Program-made: the position numbers and the translations under genes
Notes under the pieces: generated by a model
The model's database searches: none
Seen by the model: only the letters and a program-made list of their open reading frames with translations
Told to the model about the DNA's origin: nothing
Shown here: positions 1 through 7,607 of the stretch, piece by piece
Numbering within the stretch: the first letter of the stretch is position 1
Layout: every line of letters starts with the position of its first letter
NCBI GenBank assembly: GCA_028679935.1
Contig: JAJRAL010000010.1
Location: 1-11,025 of the forward strand
Length of the DNA stretch: 11,025 bases
DNA from: Methanomassiliicoccales archaeon
Lineage (GTDB): Archaea > Thermoplasmatota > Thermoplasmata > Methanomassiliicoccales > UBA472
Direction of reading: 5' to 3'

Positions 1-14
1 ACGACTCTTGGGTA

Positions 15-3000
15 ATGCGCCACTGGCAAACCGTCCTCGTTTTGGTGCTCATCCTCATCCTCGCAGTCTTTGTCAGAACCTACTTCGCCTACGACCTCAC
101 GGTGGACAACGGATACCTCGTCTCCGGCGGCTCGGACTCTTACTATCATGAGAGGGTCATCGACTACGTCTCATCGACGGGTGACCACCTCGTCCACGAT
201 CCCTTGCTGAACTATCCGTTCGGCATGAGGAACCCGCGGCTTCCGCTCTATGACTGGTCAGTCGCAGTGAGCGGCATGCTCAGCTCGGCAATCACCGGGT
301 CTTCGGTCCAGGCCGGCACAGGATACATGCTGGACCTCTCGACGGCGTTCTGGGGAACGCTGACCGTCATCCCCGTGTTCCTGATTGGGAGGATGGCCTT
401 CGGCAACAAGTCGGGACTCGTCGCGGCACTACTGTTCGCGATAATGGCGGGGCACATCGAGCGCAGCGTCTTCTCCAACGCGGACCACGACGCGATGATG
501 CTCTTCTTCGCCATGTTCGCGTTCTTCTTCCTGCTGATGGCGCTCAGCACGGTCAAGGGCGACCGTTGGGTGAAGGCGTATCGCAAGCCGAGGGAAGCGC
601 TCGGCGGGATTTCGTCTTACATCAAGATGAACCAGGTATCGCTCATCTACGCCATGCTCGGAGGCGTCTCGATGGCGGCGGTGTCGTTCGCCTGGGAAGG
701 GTACATGTACCTGATCATCATCCTGCTCATCTACTTCCTGGTCCAGATTCTGATAAACCGCTTCAAGAACATCGACTCGCTCGGCGTGTTCATGGCGCTA
801 GGCGTCATGCTGGCCACGTTCTTCGTCCTCGCTGCCCCGGTGTATTGGCAGCTGGATCTGTGGGGGACGTGGTTCGACATGCCGATGCTCCTTTCGCTCG
901 GCATGCTCGTTGTCGGCCTGATCTTCGTCGTCACCCGAGACTATCCCTGGACGCTCGTCCTGCCCACCTTCGTCGCTCTCGTGCTAGTGGCGCTCGCTGT
1001 GCTTTCGGTGGTCGCACCGAACGTGTTCGAGGCGATCATCACCGGGCAAGGATACCTGGTCAAGAGCAAGCTGTACTCGACCATATCAGAGGCGCAGGCA
1101 CCTGCGTTCTCGACCCTCGCCCTGTCGTTCGGCGTGGTCACTTTCTGGCTCGCCATCGTCGGGCTGGTGTGGGCAGCGATCAAGATCCCAAAGAACCTCT
1201 CGCCCTACTTCGTGTTCATAGTGGTCTGGATGGGCGCGGCGATCTTCATGGCCATGTCCGCCGGGCGTTTCGTCTTCAACGCCGCGCCGGTCTTCGCAAT
1301 ATCGGCCGCGTGGATAGTCGTCCTCATCATCCAGGCGATGAAATTCGAGGAGATGCCGAAGGCGCTGTCAGGCATCCGCCTGCGCAACCCGATTCCGGCG
1401 CTGCGCAAGGGGATCAAGATACGCCACGTCCTGGGAGTGTTCTTCCTCGCCGTGCTGATCATCTTGCCGAACGCGTGGACCGCGATTGACGCGGGAATCC
1501 CGACGCAGACGAAGAGGCAGTACGACCTGCAGGTGTACGACCACCTCCCGCAATTCCTGCGTCCTTCCAACTACGATTCCATCAACGGATCATATTGGTA
1601 CTTCGGGGCATTCAGCTACAGCTTACCGTTGCCGACCGAATACTATCCGGCGGCTTGGAGTTGGTTCGCCCAAAAGGATGCGAGCATCACTCCTGTCGTC
1701 GAACGTCCTGCATACCTGTCATGGTGGGACTATGGCTTCGAATCTATCCAGGCGGGGCAGCATCCGACCGTCGCCGATAATTTCCAGAACGGCTACCAGT
1801 TCGCCGGTTCGTTCATCACCTGCACCAACGAGACGCAGGCGATCGCGATGTTCGTCTCCTTGGCGATCCAAGGGGAGGGATCGAACAAGGCCCAGGTCGA
1901 TGCGATCCTCTCATCGTATGGGGTCGACGTCGCCACAGTAAACGATGCGATCGCCCACCCGTCGAAGTACATCTCCGTGGTCATGAGCAACCCGCAGATC
2001 TACGGATCGTACGACATGGCTAACACGCCCGAGTCGGCAAAGAACGCCCTCTATGTGTTCCTCCGTGTCGAGCTCTCCTCAATCGGCAAGGCCAACCTCG
2101 TGTCGCTGTACAATGAGCTGCGCGCGGTCACCGGGGTCGACGTCGGCTACTTCGCCATCGACAGCCGGCTGTTCCCGTTCTCGGCTACCGGCAACAACAT
2201 CTTCTACGCGCCGGCCAAGCTCTCAGACCACTTCATCGATCCGGTCACCGGCGCTCCGACCGATTTCTACCAGATCTGGGCAGTGGACTCCAACGGCAAC
2301 CTGGTAGCGATCCAGGACATAACCTCTGAAATGATCATCGTCAACTACGTCATCATCTACACCGACGCGTTCTACGAGACGATGCTCTACCGGGCATTCA
2401 TGGGGTTCGGACCGGCGGACCTCGGCCTGACTGATCAGGGCCTGCCCGGGATATCCGGCTCGCTCGCCGGCTATGCGCCGATGCAGGGCTGGAACATGTC
2501 CAACTTCAGGCTCGTCTACAAGACGTCCTACTTCAACCCGTTCCCCGCCAGCACGGTCGCGAACCATAGCGACGCCTGGCAGGCGATCGGGTATGACCAG
2601 GCGGTCTCCATCCAGGCCGCGATCAACGCGGGCACCATGACCGGAGTGGTCGACACCTCCGCCCCGACGCTCGAGAACGGAGTAGTATTCCTACAATACT
2701 ACGACGGGGCGATAGTCAGGGGACAGGCGACGGCGCAGAACGGTAACCCGTACCCTGGCGTGTTCGTCACCGTGCTCGATCAGTACGGCATCCCGCACCA
2801 GACTACGAAGACGGACGTGAACGGCAACTACGAGGTCATCGCGCCGTTCGGCACCGTGAACGTCGTCTTCACGATCGGCGCATTCAACAACCGCACCCAG
2901 CTTGGAGCGACGGAGCTGGGCCGCGAGAGCCTTAGTATCACCTACGACCAGGCCATGAGGAAGGGCGACTACATCTTCGACCGCAACGTGGTCCTCGCCT

Positions 3001-6000
3001 CCTCGACCATCAGTGGCCGCGTCTACTGGAACTTGGCCGGGAGCAGTTCGTTCAGCAGCGCGACCGACCAGACTATCGGTGGCGCTGAGGTCATCCTCAG
3101 GAACACGACCACCGGATACTCGATCAACACGACCACCGCGGCCGACGGGACCTACTCCCTCTCCGGGGTGCCCCCGATGAACGCCGAGGTCTATGCGGTC
3201 GTGGACGGGCATTCGACGAACGTCACCGCCGTGACGATCCAGCCGCTCGTCGACAAGACGCTCGACATCGGCATCTCACCGGCCAGCATCTCCGGCAGGC
3301 TCCAACACCCGGATGGCACCGCCGCCCCGTCGTTCGAGCTCAATCTGTCGGACCTGGTGAACGGCAGCAAGATGGCAGGGACGACGGCGAGCGACGGGTC
3401 GTTCGACTTCGGGATGCTCCTACCGGGCGAGTATCAACTTGAGTCGAGCCTGTCCAACAAGTCCCTCGGCATTCAGATCTTCAACCTGGTCCAGGGTCAG
3501 ACCGTGAACCGGACCTTCACCCTCTACGACGCCATGACCGTCTCAGGGCAGATACTCACCCAGGCTCAGCTGCCGGCGGCGAACATCACCGTCGGCCTCA
3601 TCTCGCAGAAGTTCTCGTACTATCTGCAGACCGACGCGGAAGGCCGCTATTCGATCACTATGCCTTCCGACAACTACACTCTCATCTCCATAGCGATCCT
3701 GAATAGCCGGGAGTACGCGGCCATGACCAACGTGCCGGCCGCGATCGGGCAGGTCCACGTGGACCAGACTCTCCAGCCGGCGGGGATCGTGGCCGGCAGG
3801 GCGGTCGGCACGTTCGGCCTCGAACCGCAGGTGCGCTTCCAGTCCAGGACGACAGGCGCCGTCTACTACGCCAAGGCCAATGTCTCGGGTTACTTCGGCG
3901 CCATGCTCCCGATCGACAACTACTTCGTCTACATCGACGCGGTGAATTCCGCCTACTGGGCCGACGTCTACGTGAGGGGGGACATGAGCCTTACGCTGAA
4001 CATGGTCTCCTCGAGCGACATCTACGGCGTCGTATGGTACGACGCGAACGGCAACGGGCTCATAGACACCAGCGAGCGGATAGCCAACGTCCCGCTGGCG
4101 GTCTCCGATGCGGACGGCCGGATGATCACGGTGACGACCGCGAGCGACGGCAGCTACCGCGCGACCCTCGTTTCCGGGCGCGAGTACACCACCTCGCTTG
4201 ACCTGACCGGCTACGTGCCGCAGTCGTTCAGCGTGACCCTCGGCTCTTCGTCCATCACGCATGACTTCAAGCTCATACCGTACAACCGCACCGTCAGCGG
4301 CACCGTTGCGTACCAATCCTCGTCCCTGTCCGGCGTCACGGTGACCTTCACCGCCACCACCGGCTCGGGCGCCCAGACCGCAACGGCCGTTACGGACGGA
4401 CTAGGCCGGTTCAGCCTCTCGCTGCACCCAGGGACCTACACGGTCGTGATCGCCGAGAACACCACCCTCGGATCGAACGCGACGCAGTACCAATACATGG
4501 CGAGCCTGACGGTCGGCGTCGGCTCGGACCCCGCCCCGCTGACGATCCAGGTGGCGCGGCGCGTCCTCGTCAGCGTGACGATAACCTCGCCCAGTACTCA
4601 GTCGAAGACGGTCGTCATCAGCGGTCCGGACTCATCGACGAGGCAGACGTCCGTCAACTTCACCGTCTACCTGCAGCCGGGGACGTACAGTGTCTATGCG
4701 TACCAAGAGAGATTCGCGCAGCGCTACGCTAGCCTCGCCTCCTATGACGTATCGGCTCCATCGACCATCGCGATCACGATGAGCTCGGCGTTCCAGGTCA
4801 CCGGCGACCTGACCTACTCCGGAGCGAGGTTCTCCAACATCGCCTCGATCACGGTCGCCAACCTGGCCGGCGGCACATACAAGTTCAGCAGCCTGACCTC
4901 CGGCACCTTCTCGGTGGTGCTGCCCGGAGGCGACTTCAACATCAGCGCCGAAACGAGGCTCAAGCAGGATATCGCCCTCCACACCTCTCGCTACGTAAGG
5001 TACACCGGATACCAGGACGTGTCACTCGCATCGAACATCGCCATCCACATCCCGCTCTCCCGGTCGCTCGACAACGCGACGGTGGTAGGTCAGGCCCTGC
5101 TGGACGGGGCCGGGGTCAGCGCGAGCCTGGTGCTCACTGCCTCCTCGGACACCGCCATCAACGCGACGATCAGCGCGTCCGCCTCAGGTTACAACTTCAC
5201 CGTCGCCCCAGGCAACTACAGCGTCTACGCGAGGCAGACGGGCGGCACCGGGGCGTTCCTCGGCCTGTTGACCGTCGAGCCCTACGTCACCAACTACGTC
5301 AACCTCACCCTCGCAGACGGCCTGCCGTTCTCCGGTTCGACCACCGTGAACGGGATCGGGACCTCGGCGACCATGCAGATCTCGAATGGGAACGTCTACA
5401 CCACGACCACCGCGGCGGACGGTTCGTTCCTCGTCTACCTGCCGCCTGGCACCTACCAGATCAGTGCGACGGCCCATGCCTCTGAGCTCGGAGTGGCCGC
5501 GACGTACACCTCGGAGTTCATCCTGAACCTGACCGGGCCGGTGAGCCGCACGATCGCCCTCAGCAAGGTCGCCAGCTATGGCGTCGACCTCCAGTGGGAC
5601 TCGTCGCAGAAGCAGACCATCAACGCGGGTGAGAGCGTCACGTACACCGTGCGCGTCGTCAACACCGGCAACGTGGCCGATTCGTTCGCCCTAACTGTGA
5701 GCGGCGCGACGTCGGGCTGGACCATTTCGCTCTCGCAGACGAGGGTGAACCTCGGCTACGGGTCATCGAACTCGCAGCTCGTGACCGTCACGATAGTCTC
5801 GCCCGCGAACGCGAAGGTCAGCCACCAGACGCTCTCGGTCAGGGCGACGAGCCTGACATCCGCTGCAGCCACCGACTCGGTCACGCTGGACGTCGGCATC
5901 GCGGCGCGCTATGGCGCCGCCCTCGACTATAACAAGGCCTCCTCGACCTCCGGAGGGACGTTCTCGTACAGCCTGAACGTGACCAACTCCGGCAACGTGG

Positions 6001-6428
6001 ACGACACCTTCAACGTCACCGTGGTCAACACCGCCGAGCTGGCGCAGCTGGGATGGAAGGCCGAGGTGCGCACCGGCTCGGGGTCGTTCGCTTCCTACTT
6101 CACCGTCACAGTGTCCGCCGGCAGCAAGGCGAGCTTCGACCTTCGCCTGACCCAGATCCGTTCCAACCCTGACCCGCAGGTGACCGTGGTGCTAACCGCC
6201 ACGTCGAAGGCGTCCCCGTCGACCGTCGCGACCCTTCCGTTCGTGCCGGCCCTGCCGAAGTTCACCGTGCCTTCGAACGGCATGAGCGTCACCGGCAACG
6301 GCGTGGTCCAGACTGTGCCGAACCTTCCAGGCTCGACGCTGGTCCTCGTCGGCCTGGTCATCGCGATGTTCACCATCCTGCTGATGGTCGCGCTGCAGAA
6401 GGGGGTGCTCAGACGAAGAAAGCGTTGA
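15..6428 (+). CDS. aglB: AglB/Stt3-family oligosaccharyltransferase with giant C-terminal Ig-like stalk
   Basis: Transfers a lipid-linked oligosaccharide to Asn of N-X-S/T sequons on the outer face of the membrane. The 2137-aa product has a multi-pass membrane domain (about residues 5-490), then a soluble domain with the WWDYG sequon-binding motif at 570-574. Catalytic motifs are visible: Asp41 in GGSDSYYH, the diacidic DHD at 157-159, and TISE with Glu359 in the external loop. Their spacing matches archaeal AglB closely. I cannot assign a canonical DK or MI motif; the strand near 711-722 (GYFAIDSRLFPF) may occupy that place. From about residue 893 the protein continues into tandem Ig-like modules, two NEW3-like domains, a membrane helix (about 2107-2127) and a basic tail KGVLRRRKR. 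Ordinary AglB proteins are roughly 600-1000 aa, so about 1250 residues are extra. The ATG at 15 gives a typical AglB N-terminus, but the frame is open to the window edge and the upstream region is not visible. The core assignment is certain; the stalk's role is inferred. Confidence 0.95.
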   Translation: MRHWQTVLVLVLILILAVFVRTYFAYDLTVDNGYLVSGGSDSYYHERVIDYVSSTGDHLVHDPLLNYPFGMRNPRLPLYDWSVAVSGMLSSAITGSSVQAGTGYMLDLSTAFWGTLTVIPVFLIGRMAFGNKSGLVAALLFAIMAGHIERSVFSNADHDAMMLFFAMFAFFFLLMALSTVKGDRWVKAYRKPREALGGISSYIKMNQVSLIYAMLGGVSMAAVSFAWEGYMYLIIILLIYFLVQILINRFKNIDSLGVFMALGVMLATFFVLAAPVYWQLDLWGTWFDMPMLLSLGMLVVGLIFVVTRDYPWTLVLPTFVALVLVALAVLSVVAPNVFEAIITGQGYLVKSKLYSTISEAQAPAFSTLALSFGVVTFWLAIVGLVWAAIKIPKNLSPYFVFIVVWMGAAIFMAMSAGRFVFNAAPVFAISAAWIVVLIIQAMKFEEMPKALSGIRLRNPIPALRKGIKIRHVLGVFFLAVLIILPNAWTAIDAGIPTQTKRQYDLQVYDHLPQFLRPSNYDSINGSYWYFGAFSYSLPLPTEYYPAAWSWFAQKDASITPVVERPAYLSWWDYGFESIQAGQHPTVADNFQNGYQFAGSFITCTNETQAIAMFVSLAIQGEGSNKAQVDAILSSYGVDVATVNDAIAHPSKYISVVMSNPQIYGSYDMANTPESAKNALYVFLRVELSSIGKANLVSLYNELRAVTGVDVGYFAIDSRLFPFSATGNNIFYAPAKLSDHFIDPVTGAPTDFYQIWAVDSNGNLVAIQDITSEMIIVNYVIIYTDAFYETMLYRAFMGFGPADLGLTDQGLPGISGSLAGYAPMQGWNMSNFRLVYKTSYFNPFPASTVANHSDAWQAIGYDQAVSIQAAINAGTMTGVVDTSAPTLENGVVFLQYYDGAIVRGQATAQNGNPYPGVFVTVLDQYGIPHQTTKTDVNGNYEVIAPFGTVNVVFTIGAFNNRTQLGATELGRESLSITYDQAMRKGDYIFDRNVVLASSTISGRVYWNLAGSSSFSSATDQTIGGAEVILRNTTTGYSINTTTAADGTYSLSGVPPMNAEVYAVVDGHSTNVTAVTIQPLVDKTLDIGISPASISGRLQHPDGTAAPSFELNLSDLVNGSKMAGTTASDGSFDFGMLLPGEYQLESSLSNKSLGIQIFNLVQGQTVNRTFTLYDAMTVSGQILTQAQLPAANITVGLISQKFSYYLQTDAEGRYSITMPSDNYTLISIAILNSREYAAMTNVPAAIGQVHVDQTLQPAGIVAGRAVGTFGLEPQVRFQSRTTGAVYYAKANVSGYFGAMLPIDNYFVYIDAVNSAYWADVYVRGDMSLTLNMVSSSDIYGVVWYDANGNGLIDTSERIANVPLAVSDADGRMITVTTASDGSYRATLVSGREYTTSLDLTGYVPQSFSVTLGSSSITHDFKLIPYNRTVSGTVAYQSSSLSGVTVTFTATTGSGAQTATAVTDGLGRFSLSLHPGTYTVVIAENTTLGSNATQYQYMASLTVGVGSDPAPLTIQVARRVLVSVTITSPSTQSKTVVISGPDSSTRQTSVNFTVYLQPGTYSVYAYQERFAQRYASLASYDVSAPSTIAITMSSAFQVTGDLTYSGARFSNIASITVANLAGGTYKFSSLTSGTFSVVLPGGDFNISAETRLKQDIALHTSRYVRYTGYQDVSLASNIAIHIPLSRSLDNATVVGQALLDGAGVSASLVLTASSDTAINATISASASGYNFTVAPGNYSVYARQTGGTGAFLGLLTVEPYVTNYVNLTLADGLPFSGSTTVNGIGTSATMQISNGNVYTTTTAADGSFLVYLPPGTYQISATAHASELGVAATYTSEFILNLTGPVSRTIALSKVASYGVDLQWDSSQKQTINAGESVTYTVRVVNTGNVADSFALTVSGATSGWTISLSQTRVNLGYGSSNSQLVTVTIVSPANAKVSHQTLSVRATSLTSAAATDSVTLDVGIAARYGAALDYNKASSTSGGTFSYSLNVTNSGNVDDTFNVTVVNTAELAQLGWKAEVRTGSGSFASYFTVTVSAGSKASFDLRLTQIRSNPDPQVTVVLTATSKASPSTVATLPFVPALPKFTVPSNGMSVTGNGVVQTVPNLPGSTLVLVGLVIAMFTILLMVALQKGVLRRRKR
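2691..5564 (+). repeat. Tandem Ig-like (carboxypeptidase-regulatory/CNA-B type) modules within aglB
   Basis: Residues about 893-1850 of AglB form roughly eleven diverged modules of 70-100 aa. Each tends to start with a strand like SGRV/SGTV/VSGQI, carry a turn such as TTAADGTYSL, TTASDGSYRA or TTTAADGSF, and end in a PGTY(T/S)V-type strand. Clear PGTY or PGEY copies lie near residues 1137, 1472, 1555 and 1812. This is the pattern of carboxypeptidase-regulatory-like / CNA-B beta-sandwiches, which usually act as rigid extracellular spacers. Some DNA identity survives between copies: 3130-3148 and 5404-5422 differ at one position by eye, which hints at duplication. Exact module borders are approximate. 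Confidence 0.8.
4041..4067 (+). other. Predicted calcium-binding loop in one SdrD-like module of AglB
   Basis: Residues 1343-1351 read DANGNGLID, following a VVWYD strand. This is the D-x-N-x-N-G-x-x-D loop typical of SdrD B-like repeats and dockerin-like loops, which bind Ca2+ and stiffen the domain. Only one of the tandem modules shows it. Calcium binding is inferred from the motif alone. Confidence 0.65.
5577..6224 (+). other. Two NEW3/CARDB-like beta-sandwich domains before the membrane anchor of AglB
   Basis: Residues about 1855-1960 and 1965-2070 are two related domains marked by NTGNVADSFAL (1883-1893) and NSGNVDDTFNV (1991-2001), the hallmark strand-turn of NEW3 / NPCBM-associated domains. 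Each continues into a strand pair ending in a TVTIVSP- or VTVVLTAT-like sequence. They sit directly outside the final membrane helix, so they probably form the membrane-proximal part of the stalk. Borders are approximate. Confidence 0.75.
6401..6407 (+). promoter_or_regulatory. Shine-Dalgarno-like GGGGGTG before the CARDB gene
   Basis: GGGGGTG resembles the archaeal GGAGGTG consensus. It lies 17 nt before the TTG at 6425, which is too far for normal initiation, but only 5 nt before an in-frame ACG at 6413. This spacing is the main reason to doubt the TTG start of the following gene. Confidence 0.5.
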
Positions 6429-7186
6429 TAGCGCTCCTGATGGTCTCACTGCTCGCGCTGACGGTCATCCCCGCCGCGCGTCCGGCGGAGGCCGTGGTGC
6501 TGGACCTGCACGCCACCGTCGAAGGCCCGACGCAGGTGGCGATCAATGAGAAGCACCTCTATTACGTGAACGTCACGGGCGGCCACGGAGCGGACCCTGG
6601 CGGTAACTTCAGCTACTTCGCGGAGGTCATCTCGCCCTCCGGGACCGACGCCACCGTCTCACCGGTGAACGGAGTGAACGCTAGCGGCACCTTCGTCATC
6701 ACCATAACCATGCCCTCGAAGCCGGGGGACATCACTCTGAGGACCAACGTTTCCGGATACTCGTCGCTGGGAACCGACCTGCAGACCAAGCTGAACATCA
6801 TCAGCGTCGTCTCGCCGATAGTGCTGAGCGCCAAGGTCGTCAACCAGGGCAGCGTACCACTGACCAAGGTGCCGATCGTCTTCTACCTCGATGGAAGCAA
6901 GGTCTACAACACGACGTTCGATCTCGCGGCGGGCGCGTCGAGGACGATCGTCTTCAACGTGACCAATCCGGTGTCGTCTGGTCAGCACGTTGTCAGGGTA
7001 GAGCTCGATCCGAACAACCAGTTCGTCAGGTTCGCCGGGGGAGGGACGGTCTTCACCCAGACGGTCTACGTCAACCCGCCGGACTACGGCAGCACGGACG
7101 GTCTGCTCATCCTCCTGTTCATCATGCTGATCCTTGTGACCTATCTGATCTACAAGAGGCCGAAGCGCAGGAAGAAATCCACCTAG
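6425..7186 (+). CDS. Exported, membrane-anchored CARDB-like surface protein
   Basis: The 253-aa product begins with a hydrophobic signal segment (LLMVSLLALTVIPAARPAEA, cleavage likely after AEA near residue 23). Two beta-rich regions follow: about 27-125, and a CARDB-like domain about 130-215 with the pattern VVNQGSVPLTKVPIVFYLDG...ASRTIVFNV. It ends with a membrane helix (about 226-243) and a basic tail (KRPKRRKK), so the bulk faces outside. There are six N-X-S/T sequons (Asn49, 61, 85, 108, 162, 178), so it could be a substrate of the adjacent AglB. Starting at TTG, the gene overlaps the aglB stop as TTGA, implying co-transcription and translational coupling. The TTG start lacks the basic residues expected at the front of a signal peptide; reading from ACG at 6413 would restore them (Lys-Lys) and a good ribosome-binding site. 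Its precise role is unknown; partner or stalk protein of AglB is an inference from position. Confidence 0.8.
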   Translation: MIALLMVSLLALTVIPAARPAEAVVLDLHATVEGPTQVAINEKHLYYVNVTGGHGADPGGNFSYFAEVISPSGTDATVSPVNGVNASGTFVITITMPSKPGDITLRTNVSGYSSLGTDLQTKLNIISVVSPIVLSAKVVNQGSVPLTKVPIVFYLDGSKVYNTTFDLAAGASRTIVFNVTNPVSSGQHVVRVELDPNNQFVRFAGGGTVFTQTVYVNPPDYGSTDGLLILLFIMLILVTYLIYKRPKRRKKST

Positions 7187-7233
7187 GCGGGTCGGCCCAG
7201 GATCGCTGAGATGATAGAAATGATATTCACTCT

Positions 7234-7249
7234 CTATATTGAAATATAG
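7234..7249 (+). promoter_or_regulatory. Palindromic TATA-box promoter of the thioredoxin gene
   Basis: CTATATTGAAATATAG is a perfect 7-bp inverted repeat around a GA centre, in an otherwise GC-rich region. Both arms contain a TATA-like element. Taking AATATA (7243-7248) as the TATA box, transcription would start near 7270, within a few nucleotides of the ATG at 7275, giving a leaderless or near-leaderless mRNA. The symmetry could also be an operator overlapping the promoter. The 88-nt gap after the CARDB gene shows no other clear element apart from an ATGATA direct repeat (7211-7216 and 7220-7225). Confidence 0.6.
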
Positions 7250-7274
7250 GAGGGTGCCTCCCAACCCCGATAAC

Positions 7275-7604
7275 ATGTCCGGACGCGCGACTGAGCTGAG
7301 CGAGAAGGAATTCGACGATTTCCTGACGAAGAACCCCCGTGTGGTTGTTGATTTCTGGGCTGCCTGGTGCGGCCCCTGCAAGGCGATGGGGCCGATCATC
7401 GACCGGCTGTCGGAGAAGCACGCCGGCAAGGTGGCCTTTGGCAAGGTCGACTGCGACAAGAACCCCGGGCTGGTGAGGCGCTACAAGGTGATGGCTATCC
7501 CCACCCTGATGATGTTCAAGGACGGCGAATTCGCCGCGGACATGGTCGGGCTCGTGCCGGACGGGGAGATAGACGAAAAGATAGGCGAGGTGCTGCTCGC
7601 CTGA
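7275..7604 (+). CDS. trxA: Thioredoxin
   Basis: A 109-aa single-domain thioredoxin, the usual family length. It has the redox motif FWAAWCGPCK with active cysteines at 32 and 35, the cis-proline loop AIPTL (Pro76), and the VDCDKNP strand-turn after beta-3. It has no signal peptide, so it should act as a cytoplasmic dithiol-disulfide oxidoreductase, reduced by a thioredoxin reductase not in this window. I chose ATG 7275 over the upstream in-frame TTG 7239 and GTG 7254 because those starts lie inside the promoter palindrome and a small hairpin (GGAGG 7249-7253 with CCTCC 7257-7261), and because the residues before MSGRATEL are Pro-rich and unlike thioredoxin. Its stop codon directly abuts that of the convergent translin gene. 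Confidence 0.93.
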   Translation: MSGRATELSEKEFDDFLTKNPRVVVDFWAAWCGPCKAMGPIIDRLSEKHAGKVAFGKVDCDKNPGLVRRYKVMAIPTLMMFKDGEFAADMVGLVPDGEIDEKIGEVLLA

Positions 7605-7607
7605 TCA
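7602..7607. other. Abutting convergent stop codons (TGATCA)
   Basis: The TGA of the thioredoxin gene (7602-7604) is followed immediately by the reverse complement of the TGA of the translin gene (7605-7607), with no spacer. No U-rich archaeal terminator is visible at the junction, so transcripts of each gene must end inside, or run into, the opposite gene. Confidence 0.85.

Noticed and set aside
566..1489. A 307-codon open frame in a second + strand frame within aglB
   Set aside because: It lies entirely inside the membrane domain of AglB, is rich in Arg/His/Ala as expected for a frame-shifted GC-rich gene, and shows no recognisable motif.
2691..4316. Long antisense open frames (2691-3212, 3543-4316) opposite the AglB stalk
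   Set aside because: Composition is Val/Asp/Arg/Gly-rich with no motifs, which is the normal shadow of a GC-rich Ser/Thr/Ala-rich gene on the other strand.
7239..7274. A 12-residue N-terminal extension of thioredoxin from TTG 7239
   Set aside because: The TTG lies at the centre of the promoter palindrome and the added residues are unlike thioredoxin; ATG 7275 gives the standard 109-aa protein.
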